Positions 6,578 through 14,329 of a stretch of 64,000 nucleotides of DNA are shown one piece after another. The notes below the pieces were generated by a model, which was not told where the DNA came from, did not search any database, and saw only the letters and a program-made list of their open reading frames with translations. This DNA is from Priestia abyssalis. Lineage in GTDB: Bacteria > Bacillota > Bacilli > Bacillales > Bacillaceae_H. Both the position numbers and the translations under genes were made by a program. The stretch lies in assembly GCF_002019595.1 (NCBI RefSeq), contig NZ_KV917369.1:4728624-4792623 (forward strand), in the 5' to 3' direction. The first letter of the stretch is position 1; each line of letters starts with the position of its first letter.

Positions 6578-6645
6578 AAAAAACCGCAGGGGATACCTGC
6601 GGTTCACATAAAAAGCCACAGGTATCTACTATTCTCCCCTGCGGC
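6578..6645 (-). promoter_or_regulatory. Two mutually complementary terminator-like hairpins
   Basis: In the minus-strand transcript, hairpin 1 (6645-6615) is GCCGCAGG ... CCTGTGGC plus TTTTT. Hairpin 2 (6604-6582) is AACCGCAGG-TATC-CCCTGCGGTT plus TTTT. Arms of hairpin 1 (CCGCAGGGGA, TACCTG) are also complementary to hairpin 2 (TCCCCTGCGG, CAGGTA), so a single long alternative structure is possible. The block lies between a leader micro-ORF and yrzI, as in a transcription attenuator. Confidence 0.6.
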
Positions 6646-6671
6646 TGAATGTGCTTTGAATAATCAGTCGT

Positions 6672-6758
6672 TTACAATGTCTTCATAGGCGGTCGAATAG
6701 TAATAAAATGGTGATAGCTATAAAATTGCTTTAATACATATGCGCATGTTCTTGCCAT
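6672..6758 (-). CDS. 28-residue leader micro-ORF of the yrzI operon
   Basis: ATG 6756-6758 follows a strong GGAGGTC ribosome site and a good sigma-A promoter. It reads MARTCAYVLKQFYSYHHF then ITIRPPMKTL. It stops just before the two complementary hairpins, so it could be a leader peptide whose translation sets the RNA fold. No family is recognised. The counterpart in B. subtilis may be the first small ORF of the yrzI transcript (S1024); that is inference from order. Confidence 0.55.
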   Translation of the reverse strand: MARTCAYVLKQFYSYHHFITIRPPMKTL

Positions 6759-6803
6759 TTCACTCGACCTCCTTCATGGAATCATTTAGATATTATAATG
6801 GTA

Positions 6804-6832
6804 ATTATATCCATAAATAAACCGTTTGTAAA
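6804..6832 (-). promoter_or_regulatory. Sigma-A promoter of the yrzI micropeptide operon
   Basis: On the minus strand, TTTACA (6827-6832), 17 bases, TATAAT (6804-6809). This is a near-consensus vegetative promoter about 45 bases before the 28-residue ORF. The rest of 6833-6960 shows no gene. Confidence 0.75.
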
Positions 6833-6961
6833 CCATTTTTTAGAAAAAAGCAAACTATATAGATTGAACCCTTGAGAGCCTGTTCAAGTTAGCCGGATGA
6901 CCGAGTGTGAAGATCTCTGGATGAAATAAAGATATTTCGAGTTATTAAGTGGAATGTATAT

Positions 6962-7016
6962 AAAAGAACCGCCAGGAAAATCAAAAATGGTTGAATTTTC
7001 CATGACGGTTCTTTTT
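6962..7016. terminator. Strong hairpin downstream of yrhC
   Basis: Stem AAAAGAACCG-CCAGGAAAATC / GAATTTTCCATGACGGTTCTTTTT, with one or two mismatches and T runs on both sides. It can end the yrhC transcript on the minus strand. Confidence 0.8.
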
Positions 7017-7112
7017 AGAAGACTAAGATTCTGAAGTAGAAAAAATGTACTTCACTGTAAACCTTTTATCCTGTATTAATAGACAGTAAATTCTACACTG
7101 CTTGGGTTTCTT

Positions 7113-7352
7113 TTACTGTTCTTCCTGTTGCAGATGTCGGCGAAGCTTTTTAGTTTTATAAGCAAAATAAAAAGAAAGTCCTAATAAAACAATAGTCGTT
7201 CCTGACATGGCCAGCATTTGGGAAGGGGTTTTTTCTCCATCCCCAATGACCGTACCTAAATATAAAAATGTGCTGACCGCCAACAATATATATATATAAC
7301 GGGTATAATCAGAGATTTTCGTTTGAATGTCTTTCATTAATTTTTCCTTCAT
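7113..7352 (-). CDS. yrhC: YrhC family membrane protein
   Basis: A 79-residue protein with two hydrophobic segments, YIYILLAVSTFLYLGTVIG (about 19-37) and MLAMSGTTIVLLGLSFYFAY (about 46-65), and a basic tail KTKKLRRHLQQEEQ. This is the YrhC-like family. It is the last gene of the yrrT-mtnN-mccAB group, as in B. subtilis; its role is unknown. A second ATG six codons in is a possible start. A large hairpin separates it from mccB, so its level may differ from mccAB. Confidence 0.85.
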   Translation of the reverse strand: MKEKLMKDIQTKISDYTRYIYILLAVSTFLYLGTVIGDGEKTPSQMLAMSGTTIVLLGLSFYFAYKTKKLRRHLQQEEQ

Positions 7353-7426
7353 GTATCCTCACCCTTATTTAACATAATACTTATACTCTAACATAGGCTA
7401 GCAGACTATGAATCATGTAAATTCAT

Positions 7427-7471
7427 CCAAAACGGCCTTGACGCAAATGCGCCAAGGCCGTTTTGGATGAA
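7427..7471. repeat. Long perfect hairpin between mccB and yrhC
   Basis: CATCCAAAACGGCCTTG ... CAAGGCCGTTTTGGATG, a stem of about 20 bp with a 4-base loop AAAT. The T tracts are poor on both strands, so it may stabilise the upstream RNA or end it weakly. Confidence 0.75.
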
Positions 7472-7485
7472 TATCATTTTGTTAA

Positions 7486-8619
7486 TTATGCTAATGCATT
7501 CGATAAGTCCTCCATTAAATCTTCCACATCTTCAAGACCTACAGAAATTCGAATAAGTCCATCAGTAATTCCCAGTTCCTCACGACGTTCTTTCGGAATG
7601 GAGGCATGAGTCATTTTGGTCGGAACGGAAATTAAGCTTTCTACCGCTCCTAGACTTTCTGCCAGCGTAAAATATTTGACCCTGTTCAACACTTGATCTG
7701 CTTTTTCCTCACTGCCTACATCAAATGAAACCATCCCTCCAAAACCGCTTGCCTGTTTTTTGGCAATATCATGATTCGGGTGATTTTCCAATCCCGGATA
7801 ATATACTTTTTGCACAGCTGGATGGTTGACTAAAAACTCGACAATCGCTCGTGTATTCGCTTCATGCTCTTCCATCCGTATCCCTAATGTTTTCATTCCA
7901 CGCATAAGCAGCCACGAGTCCTGAGGCCCTAAAATGCCTCCTGTCGAGTTCTGAACGAAATGTAAGTCTTCGGCCAAGTGACTTGAATTGACCACTATCA
8001 GGCCAGCGACAACATCACTGTGGCCTCCCAAATATTTAGTGGCGCTATGAACGACGATGTCCGCTCCTGATTCAATCGGATTCTGCCAGTATGGTGTACT
8101 GAATGTATTATCCACAATCGTTAGTAAGTTGTGTCTTTTGCCAATTGCTGCTGCTCCTTCAATATCCGTAATCTTTAATAACGGATTTGTCGGAGTCTCC
8201 AAGTAAATGGCTCTTGTCGTTGGACGAATTTCTTTCTCAATATTGGAAAGGTCACTCGTATCAACAAATGTAGATGCAATGCCCAACCGATTTAGCACCT
8301 TCGTCATCACACGGTACGTACCGCCGTATACATCATCCGTCAAAATAACATGGTCTCCGCTGTTAAAGAGCATCATGACTGCTGTGATAGCCGCCATACC
8401 TGAGCCGAAGGCAAACCCTGCCTGTCCGCCTTCAATATCCTTAATGAGTTCTTCCAGCGCATGACGCGTGGGATTGCCTGTACGTGAATATTCAAACCCT
8501 TTATGGCCTCCAACACCTTCTTGTTTATACGTACTTACTTGATAAATTGGTACAGACACCGCTCCTGTATGCGGATCTCCCGCAATTCCTCCATGAATTA
8601 ATTTCGTTTTTCTTTTCAT
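7486..8619 (-). CDS. mccB: Cystathionine gamma-lyase / homocysteine gamma-lyase
   Basis: A 377-residue PLP enzyme of the Cys/Met metabolism family that splits cystathionine to cysteine, completing reverse transsulfuration. The PLP lysine is in HSATKYLGGHSD, and the substrate-binding SLGAVESLISVPTKMTH segment lies near the C-terminus. It begins 1 base after the mccA stop, with AAGGAGG inside the mccA end, so the two are translated together. Related gamma-synthases have similar motifs; the operon context decides the call. Confidence 0.93.
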   Translation of the reverse strand: MKRKTKLIHGGIAGDPHTGAVSVPIYQVSTYKQEGVGGHKGFEYSRTGNPTRHALEELIKDIEGGQAGFAFGSGMAAITAVMMLFNSGDHVILTDDVYGGTYRVMTKVLNRLGIASTFVDTSDLSNIEKEIRPTTRAIYLETPTNPLLKITDIEGAAAIGKRHNLLTIVDNTFSTPYWQNPIESGADIVVHSATKYLGGHSDVVAGLIVVNSSHLAEDLHFVQNSTGGILGPQDSWLLMRGMKTLGIRMEEHEANTRAIVEFLVNHPAVQKVYYPGLENHPNHDIAKKQASGFGGMVSFDVGSEEKADQVLNRVKYFTLAESLGAVESLISVPTKMTHASIPKERREELGITDGLIRISVGLEDVEDLMEDLSNALA

Positions 8620-8620
8620 G

Positions 8621-9544
8621 TTAAATGCCTCCTTCGTATATTTTTTTACTTAAATAACGATCGCTGCTATCTGGGAAAATAGTCACAATATTTGTGCCGC
8701 CTTCCGCTTTTTCTGCCTCCAATAATGCTGCGTGAAGCGCTGCACCTGACGAGCTGCCCGCTAAAATCCCTTCTTTCCCGGCAAGTTCTTTTACTCTTTT
8801 AAAGGCATCTTTATCTAGGATGGTGTGAATGCCGTCGAAATAAGCCATATCCATATATCCAGGTAAAAATTCCATGCCAATTCCCTCTGTCTTATGAGGA
8901 CCGGATTCACCTCCATTTAAAATAGAGCCTTCCGGTTCGACAATGACCGTTTTTACGCCTTGGATATTTTCCTTCAAATATTTGGACGTTCCCATAAATG
9001 TACCTCCGCTTCCCGCTCCTGCCACAAAGATATCAATTTGCCCATCAAGCTGTTCATAAAGCTCCGGTCCTAATGTTTTATAATACGTCCTCGGATTGGC
9101 CGGGTTGCCGAATTGCTGCGGCACGTACGAGTTCGGAATCTGCGCTGCAAGCTCATATGCTTTTTCAATTGCACCCTTTATTCCTTCACTTGTAGGGGTA
9201 TGAACAATCTGTGCCCCCAGTGCCTTCATAATCTCTTGCTTTTCCATGCTAAACTTTTCTGGTACACAGAAAATTACGTTGACTCCATACTGAATGGCAG
9301 ATAACGCCAAACCTATGCCCGTGTTTCCTGCTGTTGGTTCAATAACCGTTCCGCCCGGCACCAGGCGTCCTCCAGCTATAGCTTCACGGATTAATTCTTG
9401 TCCAAGTCTGTCCTTGACACTCCCTCCAGGGTTGAAATACTCAAGCTTTGCAAATACACGTACGCCCTTTGGCAACGAAAACTTTGTCAGCTCAACGACA
9501 GGTGTTTTTCCGATTAATTCATAGATGTTTTTGACAACCTTCAC
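8621..9544 (-). CDS. mccA: Cystathionine beta-synthase, O-acetylserine dependent
   Basis: A 307-residue fold-type II PLP enzyme that joins O-acetylserine and homocysteine to cystathionine. The PLP lysine is in GGSVKDRLG (about residue 44), with the substrate loop PTAGNTGIG and the phosphate loop GAGSGGTFMG. It resembles CysK; the pairing with mccB and mtnN identifies it as MccA. It starts at GTG 9544 behind GGGGTGAAAGC. It has its own -10 element and a palindrome upstream, and a terminator separates it from mtnN. Confidence 0.92.
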   Translation of the reverse strand: MKVVKNIYELIGKTPVVELTKFSLPKGVRVFAKLEYFNPGGSVKDRLGQELIREAIAGGRLVPGGTVIEPTAGNTGIGLALSAIQYGVNVIFCVPEKFSMEKQEIMKALGAQIVHTPTSEGIKGAIEKAYELAAQIPNSYVPQQFGNPANPRTYYKTLGPELYEQLDGQIDIFVAGAGSGGTFMGTSKYLKENIQGVKTVIVEPEGSILNGGESGPHKTEGIGMEFLPGYMDMAYFDGIHTILDKDAFKRVKELAGKEGILAGSSSGAALHAALLEAEKAEGGTNIVTIFPDSSDRYLSKKIYEGGI

Positions 9545-9573
9545 GCTTTCACCCCATCTAATTTCAAATAATC

Positions 9574-9604
9574 AAGTAAACAACTTGTTTTACTTGGTAT
9601 TATA
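9574..9604 (-). promoter_or_regulatory. -10 element with palindromic operator before mccA
   Basis: On the minus strand TATAAT (9599-9604) is followed by the near-palindrome AAGTAAAACAAGTTGTTTACTT (9574-9595), which would cover the transcription start. No good -35 hexamer is seen, as expected for an activated or tightly controlled promoter. The binding protein is unknown. Confidence 0.5.
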
Positions 9605-9650
9605 TCTAAAAAAATTTGTCTAAAGGGCTTTGTTTTTTTGTTTTATAAAA

Positions 9651-9689
9651 TGTCCTCTTCCAGCTCCACCAATGAACCGGAAAAGGACA
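9651..9689 (-). terminator. Terminator between mtnN and mccA
   Basis: Minus-strand stem TGTCCTTTTCC / GGAAGAGGACA (one mismatch), loop of 17 bases, then TTTTAT. It would partly separate yrrT-mtnN from mccAB. Confidence 0.6.
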
Positions 9690-9746
9690 AAGTTCTTTGC
9701 CTAAAACTTAAAAGGTAAAATTCTTCTTTGTTACACCGATTTTCAA

Positions 9747-10448
9747 TTAAGCTTTGTTGATTTTCTCTACAATGCGAAGGACAAGATTCGTTGAATTGAT
9801 TGCCGCTGTTTCCAAAAACTGCTCAAATGAAACATTCGACTCTTTTCCGGCAATATCTGATAGGGCACGGATAATCACAAATGGTTTGTCAAACTGATGA
9901 CATACTTGAGCAACCGCAGCTGCTTCCATCTCAACCGCTTGTAAGTCCGTAAATTTACCGCGAACGAATTCTACTCGCACGGGGTCATTCATAAATGAAT
10001 CTCCTGTTACGATCAGCCCTTTCACAACTTGCACATCGGTAATTTCCTTCGCACTTTCTTCCGCAATATTAATTAAATCCGTCGCTGCTTCAAAAGAAGC
10101 CGGCATACCTGGTACTTGACCGTATTCATAACCAAAAGCCGTTACATCTACATCATGATGACGAACTTCTGTCGAAATGACTACATCTCCAACGTTCAAT
10201 GCCGGATTGTAACCTCCTGCAGATCCAGTATTAATGACATAATCAGGCTGGAACTTCTCCAATAAAATAGCTGTTGAGAGCGCCGCATTCACTTTGCCGA
10301 TTCCTGACTTTAACAAAATGACCTCAACACCGCTTACTGTCCCTTCTGAATATTCACAACCTGCAACAATCGTTTCTTTACGATTGTCTAATTTTTCACG
10401 TAAAATGGTGACTTCTTCTTCCATAGCACCGATAATAGCTACTTTCAT
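9747..10448 (-). CDS. mtnN: 5'-methylthioadenosine/S-adenosylhomocysteine nucleosidase
   Basis: A 233-residue cytosolic nucleosidase that cleaves methylthioadenosine and S-adenosylhomocysteine, recycling SAM by-products. Catalytic residues are seen as Glu in IGAMEEEV (about residue 12), Glu in AVEMEAAAVAQV and Asp in IRALSDIAG. The start is ATG 10448 behind AGAGGGTCC; the longer frame from 10490 runs into yrrT. It feeds homocysteine-derived sulfur to MccA/MccB downstream. Confidence 0.95.
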   Translation of the reverse strand: MKVAIIGAMEEEVTILREKLDNRKETIVAGCEYSEGTVSGVEVILLKSGIGKVNAALSTAILLEKFQPDYVINTGSAGGYNPALNVGDVVISTEVRHHDVDVTAFGYEYGQVPGMPASFEAATDLINIAEESAKEITDVQVVKGLIVTGDSFMNDPVRVEFVRGKFTDLQAVEMEAAAVAQVCHQFDKPFVIIRALSDIAGKESNVSFEQFLETAAINSTNLVLRIVEKINKA

Positions 10449-10473
10449 GCTGGACCCTCTTTCTTTCCATTCA

Positions 10474-11115
10474 TTATTGTTTCGTCGCATTTAATAACCA
10501 GACGAAATGATTGTAACGAGTGAATGACACGTTAAACCCATGGCGTTCCAACATGTCACGCAGTACGGGAATAGTGGTGTAATATTCACGTTGTAAATCT
10601 TCCGCCAAATTATTAAATCCTTGCTGCTTTGCCTGCTCGATTGTATCAGAAAATTGCTTTTCATCTTCAAACATTGTATCAGCAAATATTATTTTACCAC
10701 CAGGTTGCAGAAACTTTCCATACTTTGCAACAGCTTCTTCTTTTTCTCTATTTGTTAAATGATGAAAAGCATACGTACTTACAATGCTGTCGATGGGTTT
10801 GACCGGAAGAGGAAACGTTAAAAAATCCCCGTCTTCAATGGAAACCCTTTTCCCCAATTTCTCAAGCGCCAAATCTCTCATCGGTTTTGAAGGTTCGATC
10901 CCATATACTTGTAATCCTTTTTCAAGAAGTTTCACCGTCAAATTCCCTGTGCCAACACCAAACTCTATAACATGGCCAAATGCTTTACCGGCCGTTTCTT
11001 CTAGAATGGCTTCATAATTTGCAAACACTTCTCTATATTCCTTATTATGCCCATAAACGGAAGAATCGTATTGTTCTGCCCAATCCTCAAAGATATCTAA
11101 AAATTCACGTCCCAT
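10474..11115 (-). CDS. yrrT: SAM-dependent methyltransferase YrrT
   Basis: A 213-residue class I methyltransferase: SAM-binding motif VIEFGVGTGNLTVKLL, acidic post-I residue in YGIEPS, motif IV region VSTYAFHHL and PGGKIIFAD. The substrate is not known. It starts at ATG 11115 (MGREFLDIFEDWA) behind AAGGAG with 8-base spacing. It heads the recycling operon, with a promoter and a likely CymR site immediately upstream. Confidence 0.9.
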   Translation of the reverse strand: MGREFLDIFEDWAEQYDSSVYGHNKEYREVFANYEAILEETAGKAFGHVIEFGVGTGNLTVKLLEKGLQVYGIEPSKPMRDLALEKLGKRVSIEDGDFLTFPLPVKPIDSIVSTYAFHHLTNREKEEAVAKYGKFLQPGGKIIFADTMFEDEKQFSDTIEQAKQQGFNNLAEDLQREYYTTIPVLRDMLERHGFNVSFTRYNHFVWLLNATKQ

Positions 11116-11130
11116 TTGCGCACTCCTTAA

Positions 11131-11180
11131 ATACATATAATTCCTATAAATATACTATGATTTAAAAAGTGGATTGTCAC
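11131..11180 (-). promoter_or_regulatory. yrrT promoter with likely CymR site
   Basis: On the minus strand GTGACA (11175-11180), 17 bases, TAGTAT (11152-11157) forms a promoter. The downstream segment ATATTTATAGGAATTATAT (about 11133-11151) has the TAGGAATT core of CymR sites and covers the expected start. In B. subtilis CymR represses this operon, and cymR itself is at 32642-33058. Confidence 0.6.
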
Positions 11181-11306
11181 TAAATTATCATAAATAATAC
11201 GCTTCATCAAGAAAAAATCGTTAGCAAAAGCTGAATCCCTTTTTCACCCGGGCAGAACCTTGTATACTGTCTAAAGAAGGTATTTCGCATAAAAGGAGTG
11301 GGACAG

Positions 11307-11519
11307 TTGCAATTTCATTTGGACATTCTAGAAGACAAAATTGAAGTGTTTGAAGCAACCGACATCCAAACATTAGAGAAAGAAATAAACGAAAAAATTG
11401 AACAGAATAAAGCCATTTTACTTCAAGTGCATCATGTTTCTCATCAAATGTCCATCGACTACGAACACGGTCGCAAATATTATTCGGCTGTCGTTCATTT
11501 TAAATTAAAAAAGAATTAA
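11307..11519 (+). CDS. yrzA: YrzA family protein (DUF2536)
   Basis: A 70-residue cytosolic protein of the YrzA/DUF2536 family: LQFHLDILEDKIEVFEA, then EKEINEKIEQNKAILLQVHHVSHQM. Function unknown. The start is placed at TTG 11307 because AAAGGAG (11293-11298) would directly abut the GTG at 11298. It is transcribed opposite to yrrT and ends in a strong terminator. Confidence 0.85.
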   Translation: MQFHLDILEDKIEVFEATDIQTLEKEINEKIEQNKAILLQVHHVSHQMSIDYEHGRKYYSAVVHFKLKKN

Positions 11520-11523
11520 TCAT

Positions 11524-11577
11524 AAAGGCCCCGTCACAGAAATCCAGTATAATCAAGATTTCTTGACGGGGCCTTTC
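11524..11577. terminator. Terminator of yrzA
   Basis: Stem AAGGCCCCGTCA-GAAATC / GATTTCTTGACGGGGCCTTT with a 12-base loop. It is strong in both directions. Confidence 0.85.
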
Positions 11578-11596
11578 ATAAAAAAGAATCCTTTTT

Positions 11597-11660
11597 ATAA
11601 AGGAAACTTCCATCGTGGAGAGTTCCTTCATCCCCCACTTAAACTTCTGGGATTACTCCA
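11597..11660. repeat. Family C repeat, copy C2
   Basis: AAGGAAACTTCCATCGTGGAG ... TCATCCCCCACTTAAAC, clearly related to copy C1 at 6046 but with a decayed hairpin. It lies in the gap between yrzA and yrrS. Confidence 0.6.
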
Positions 11661-11731
11661 AATTTTGAAAAGGGGGTATTACTTCCTGTTAATAAGAGAT
11701 AAGTTATTAAAAGCTTATAAGAGAGCCTCTT

Positions 11732-12385
11732 CTACTGTTTAAGTTCTTCGACAACAACTGGCTTCCATCCTTCATTTTCCACCCAATCAATCTGAACACG
11801 GTATTTCTTTTTGTCTGTCTTTGATGAAATCGTTGCAACTGCTTTATTTGGTCCTCCATTGTTTCCAATACGCCATACAGTCATATCGTCGGTGCCTACA
11901 CCAGTTGCATAACTGACTGCCTGCAGCATTTCATTCCAATCGACAGAGTTTTTACTATATGTGGCAGTATGCGGCTCAGACTGCTGAGTGCCGATTGGCT
12001 GCCAGCTTGGGTCTGTAATGCTTCTAACGGCATCCGAAGAAGGATCCGTATTCTCTTCAACGATTGGCTCTGATTCTTCCAAGTTTGCAGCTTCACCAGT
12101 TTCTTCTTCCGAAGCTAATTCATCATCTTCTGTATTTGTTAACTCATCTTCTGACTCTTCATAAATAGACATACTATCTTCTTTTTTATCTTGTTTGTCC
12201 GTTTTCTCTTCTTGCTGTGACGCTGTTGCCGTTTTAGCATTTTCTTTTTCTTCTGAACTTCCAAACATCATTTGTCCGCCAACAAACACAATCAGTACTG
12301 CTACTAGAACAATCAAGACATTATAAACACGATTGAGCTTTGATTGTCTTTTTTTATGTCGTTGTTCAAATCGTTGATTTTCCAT
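11732..12385 (-). CDS. yrrS: YrrS family membrane-anchored protein (DUF1510)
   Basis: A 217-residue protein with a basic head (RHKKRQSKLNR), one membrane helix (VYNVLIVLVAVLIVFVGG, about 20-37), a long acidic Glu/Ser/Thr linker (about 42-115) and a folded C-terminal domain with DPSWQPIGT and WNEMLQAVSYATG. The C-terminal domain should face outside. It lies directly after pbpI as in B. subtilis, where the two are a cell-wall related pair. Function is not established. Confidence 0.87.
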   Translation of the reverse strand: MENQRFEQRHKKRQSKLNRVYNVLIVLVAVLIVFVGGQMMFGSSEEKENAKTATASQQEEKTDKQDKKEDSMSIYEESEDELTNTEDDELASEEETGEAANLEESEPIVEENTDPSSDAVRSITDPSWQPIGTQQSEPHTATYSKNSVDWNEMLQAVSYATGVGTDDMTVWRIGNNGGPNKAVATISSKTDKKKYRVQIDWVENEGWKPVVVEELKQ

Positions 12386-12493
12386 TTATACAACTTCCTC
12401 CAAGTTCTATAATGCTCTATTTTAACATTAGAAACGAATTGGATGAAGCCTTGACAAACAATTGACGCATAAATGTAACTTTTTTGATACATT

Positions 12494-14257
12494 TTACCTA
12501 TTTTTTTCTTGATCCATCTTATACAGCTCTTGAACGATGTCATAATACACGCTGTTTGTCACTGCTTTGGAGCTTGTTGTAGCAAGATCGACTACAACTA
12601 GAGCATATTTCGGGTTAGTGGCAGGAAAATAACCGGCAAACCATTTATTCACCGAGCTCTTTTCATCTCCCAATTCAGCTGTTCCGGATTTGCCTGCTAC
12701 CTCGTACGGCAATGTTTGAAATCTTCTTCCTGTTCCCTTTTCATGAGTAACCACTTGGCGTAAAAGCTTTTGAAGCTGCACTGCCGTATAAGGTTCAATC
12801 GCTTCATCCTTTACTTTTTGCTGCTTAAACTGATACAAGGAGGCACCATTCTTATACTGAATTTGATTCACTGCTTTTACCGTATATCTTTCACCACCCC
12901 TTGCTATCGTCGCCATCATGTTGGCTACCGCAAGAGGAGTCACCCTCACATCTTTTTGTCCTATTGCAGTTTGACTTATTTCTTTCCAATGTCTCTGGGA
13001 GCTTTCCGTTTGCCAGATGACTCCTCGCTTTTCTTCTTTTAATTGCCGAAAGTGATCAAAATGAAATACATCTCCACTCCACCCCGCTAAATCTGTTAAT
13101 CCCAGCTTGGCTGCATATGTCTCCAATATATTAGAATCTTTTGCCGTAATTTCATTTGCTAGTTCTCCGAATGTATAGTTGCAGCTTCTTGCAAAACTGT
13201 CTTCAAAGGTTAATGCACCCATTTTGGAATCGTCTTTTAGTTCCTCTTTATATATATTTAAGTCACAATTAAACAGCCGATTATAAATATCAGCACGCTC
13301 TTCAATCCCAGCGGCGGCCACGACGGTTTTAAAAATAGAGCCGGGCACTTGAGGTGCCAGCATTCGGTTCTGGATTCCTTTGTTTTGATCGTAAGGGTTG
13401 CTATCGTTGATATCGGGCTTGCTTACAAGAGCAAGCAATTCATTTGTTTCGACATCAAGTAACACGATGCCTCCCCTTTTCATATCATATCTTCCCGCAA
13501 TTTCCTCTGCCATCTTTTGAATCTTCTCGTCTATGGTCGTTTCGATATTCACCGGATAGAAAGGGTTGGCTGTTCCCGTGTATTTCACGTCAATTCCAAA
13601 CAAAGGTCCTCCAAAACGGTCGACATGATAAAGCAGCTTTGATTCTTGCTCAGGAAGCAAAAATTCGTCAAATGATGATTGAAGTCCTGTAATGCCGACT
13701 GGCGTATGGAGAGACAATTCCCCTTGTTTCAAAGACTCTTCATATTTCTGCTCAATTAATTTCTCATTCTGCCTCACTACACCGATCAGATGATAAGCGA
13801 GAGGGAGTGAATTTTTTTGCTGCAAAGGCACGGCAAAAATGCCTGGATATTTTAAATCGTTAATTTGTTTCATTTGTGTGGAAGTCAGTTCTTTTTCTAT
13901 TACTACAGGTTTATTTTCTGTTCCTAATTTGCTAATCAGCTCGCTCGAAGGAACATCCATGATGTCTGCTACCCGCTTTGCGGGCCACTCCATTTTCTGC
14001 AAAAATGGAAAAAGGACCAATCGATTATTTGTTTCATACGTAAGTGGATAACCGTTTCGTGAAATGAACTTTCCCCTTCCATCATCAATGGTCATCTCCT
14101 GCGTTCTTTGTTTGACACTTGCCTCAATTAAATTTACTTTTTCTTTCGAAAACGATTCTGTGCTGATAAGCTGAATTTGCGCAAGTCTGCCAATCAGCAA
14201 AAAAATTAAACAAATAATGACTGCAAGCAAAATATAAAAACGTTTTACTCTTTTCAT
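12494..14257 (-). CDS. pbpI: Class B penicillin-binding protein (PbpI)
   Basis: A 587-residue transpeptidase with an N-terminal anchor helix (FYILLAVIICLIFLLIG), a dimerisation region, and a transpeptidase domain with SIFK (Ser near residue 307), SCN (near 357) and KSGTAE (near 523). It cross-links peptidoglycan; the B. subtilis PbpI gene is under sigma-F control in the forespore. Followed by yrrS after about 110 bases. Its ribosome site GAGGTG lies in the 3' arm of a hairpin. Confidence 0.92.
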   Translation of the reverse strand: MKRVKRFYILLAVIICLIFLLIGRLAQIQLISTESFSKEKVNLIEASVKQRTQEMTIDDGRGKFISRNGYPLTYETNNRLVLFPFLQKMEWPAKRVADIMDVPSSELISKLGTENKPVVIEKELTSTQMKQINDLKYPGIFAVPLQQKNSLPLAYHLIGVVRQNEKLIEQKYEESLKQGELSLHTPVGITGLQSSFDEFLLPEQESKLLYHVDRFGGPLFGIDVKYTGTANPFYPVNIETTIDEKIQKMAEEIAGRYDMKRGGIVLLDVETNELLALVSKPDINDSNPYDQNKGIQNRMLAPQVPGSIFKTVVAAAGIEERADIYNRLFNCDLNIYKEELKDDSKMGALTFEDSFARSCNYTFGELANEITAKDSNILETYAAKLGLTDLAGWSGDVFHFDHFRQLKEEKRGVIWQTESSQRHWKEISQTAIGQKDVRVTPLAVANMMATIARGGERYTVKAVNQIQYKNGASLYQFKQQKVKDEAIEPYTAVQLQKLLRQVVTHEKGTGRRFQTLPYEVAGKSGTAELGDEKSSVNKWFAGYFPATNPKYALVVVDLATTSSKAVTNSVYYDIVQELYKMDQEKNR

Positions 14258-14260
14258 AAA

Positions 14261-14302
14261 AAGAAAACACCTCGTTACAATTGTCGACGAGGTGCTTCTT
14301 TT
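14261..14302 (-). promoter_or_regulatory. Hairpin that contains the pbpI ribosome site
   Basis: Minus-strand stem AAAAGAAGCACCTCGT / ACGAGGTGTTTTCTTTTT directly before the pbpI ATG. It looks like a terminator for RNA coming from greA, yet the 3' arm also holds GAGGTG, the only ribosome site for pbpI. Folding would hide it. Confidence 0.65.
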
Positions 14303-14329
14303 TAAATCATGAAATTCAAAAAAAATTCA

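Noticed and set aside
7113..11115. A SAM (S-box) riboswitch for the recycling operon
   Set aside because: I looked for the S-box core upstream of yrrT and mccA and saw none; the CymR-type motif explains control better.
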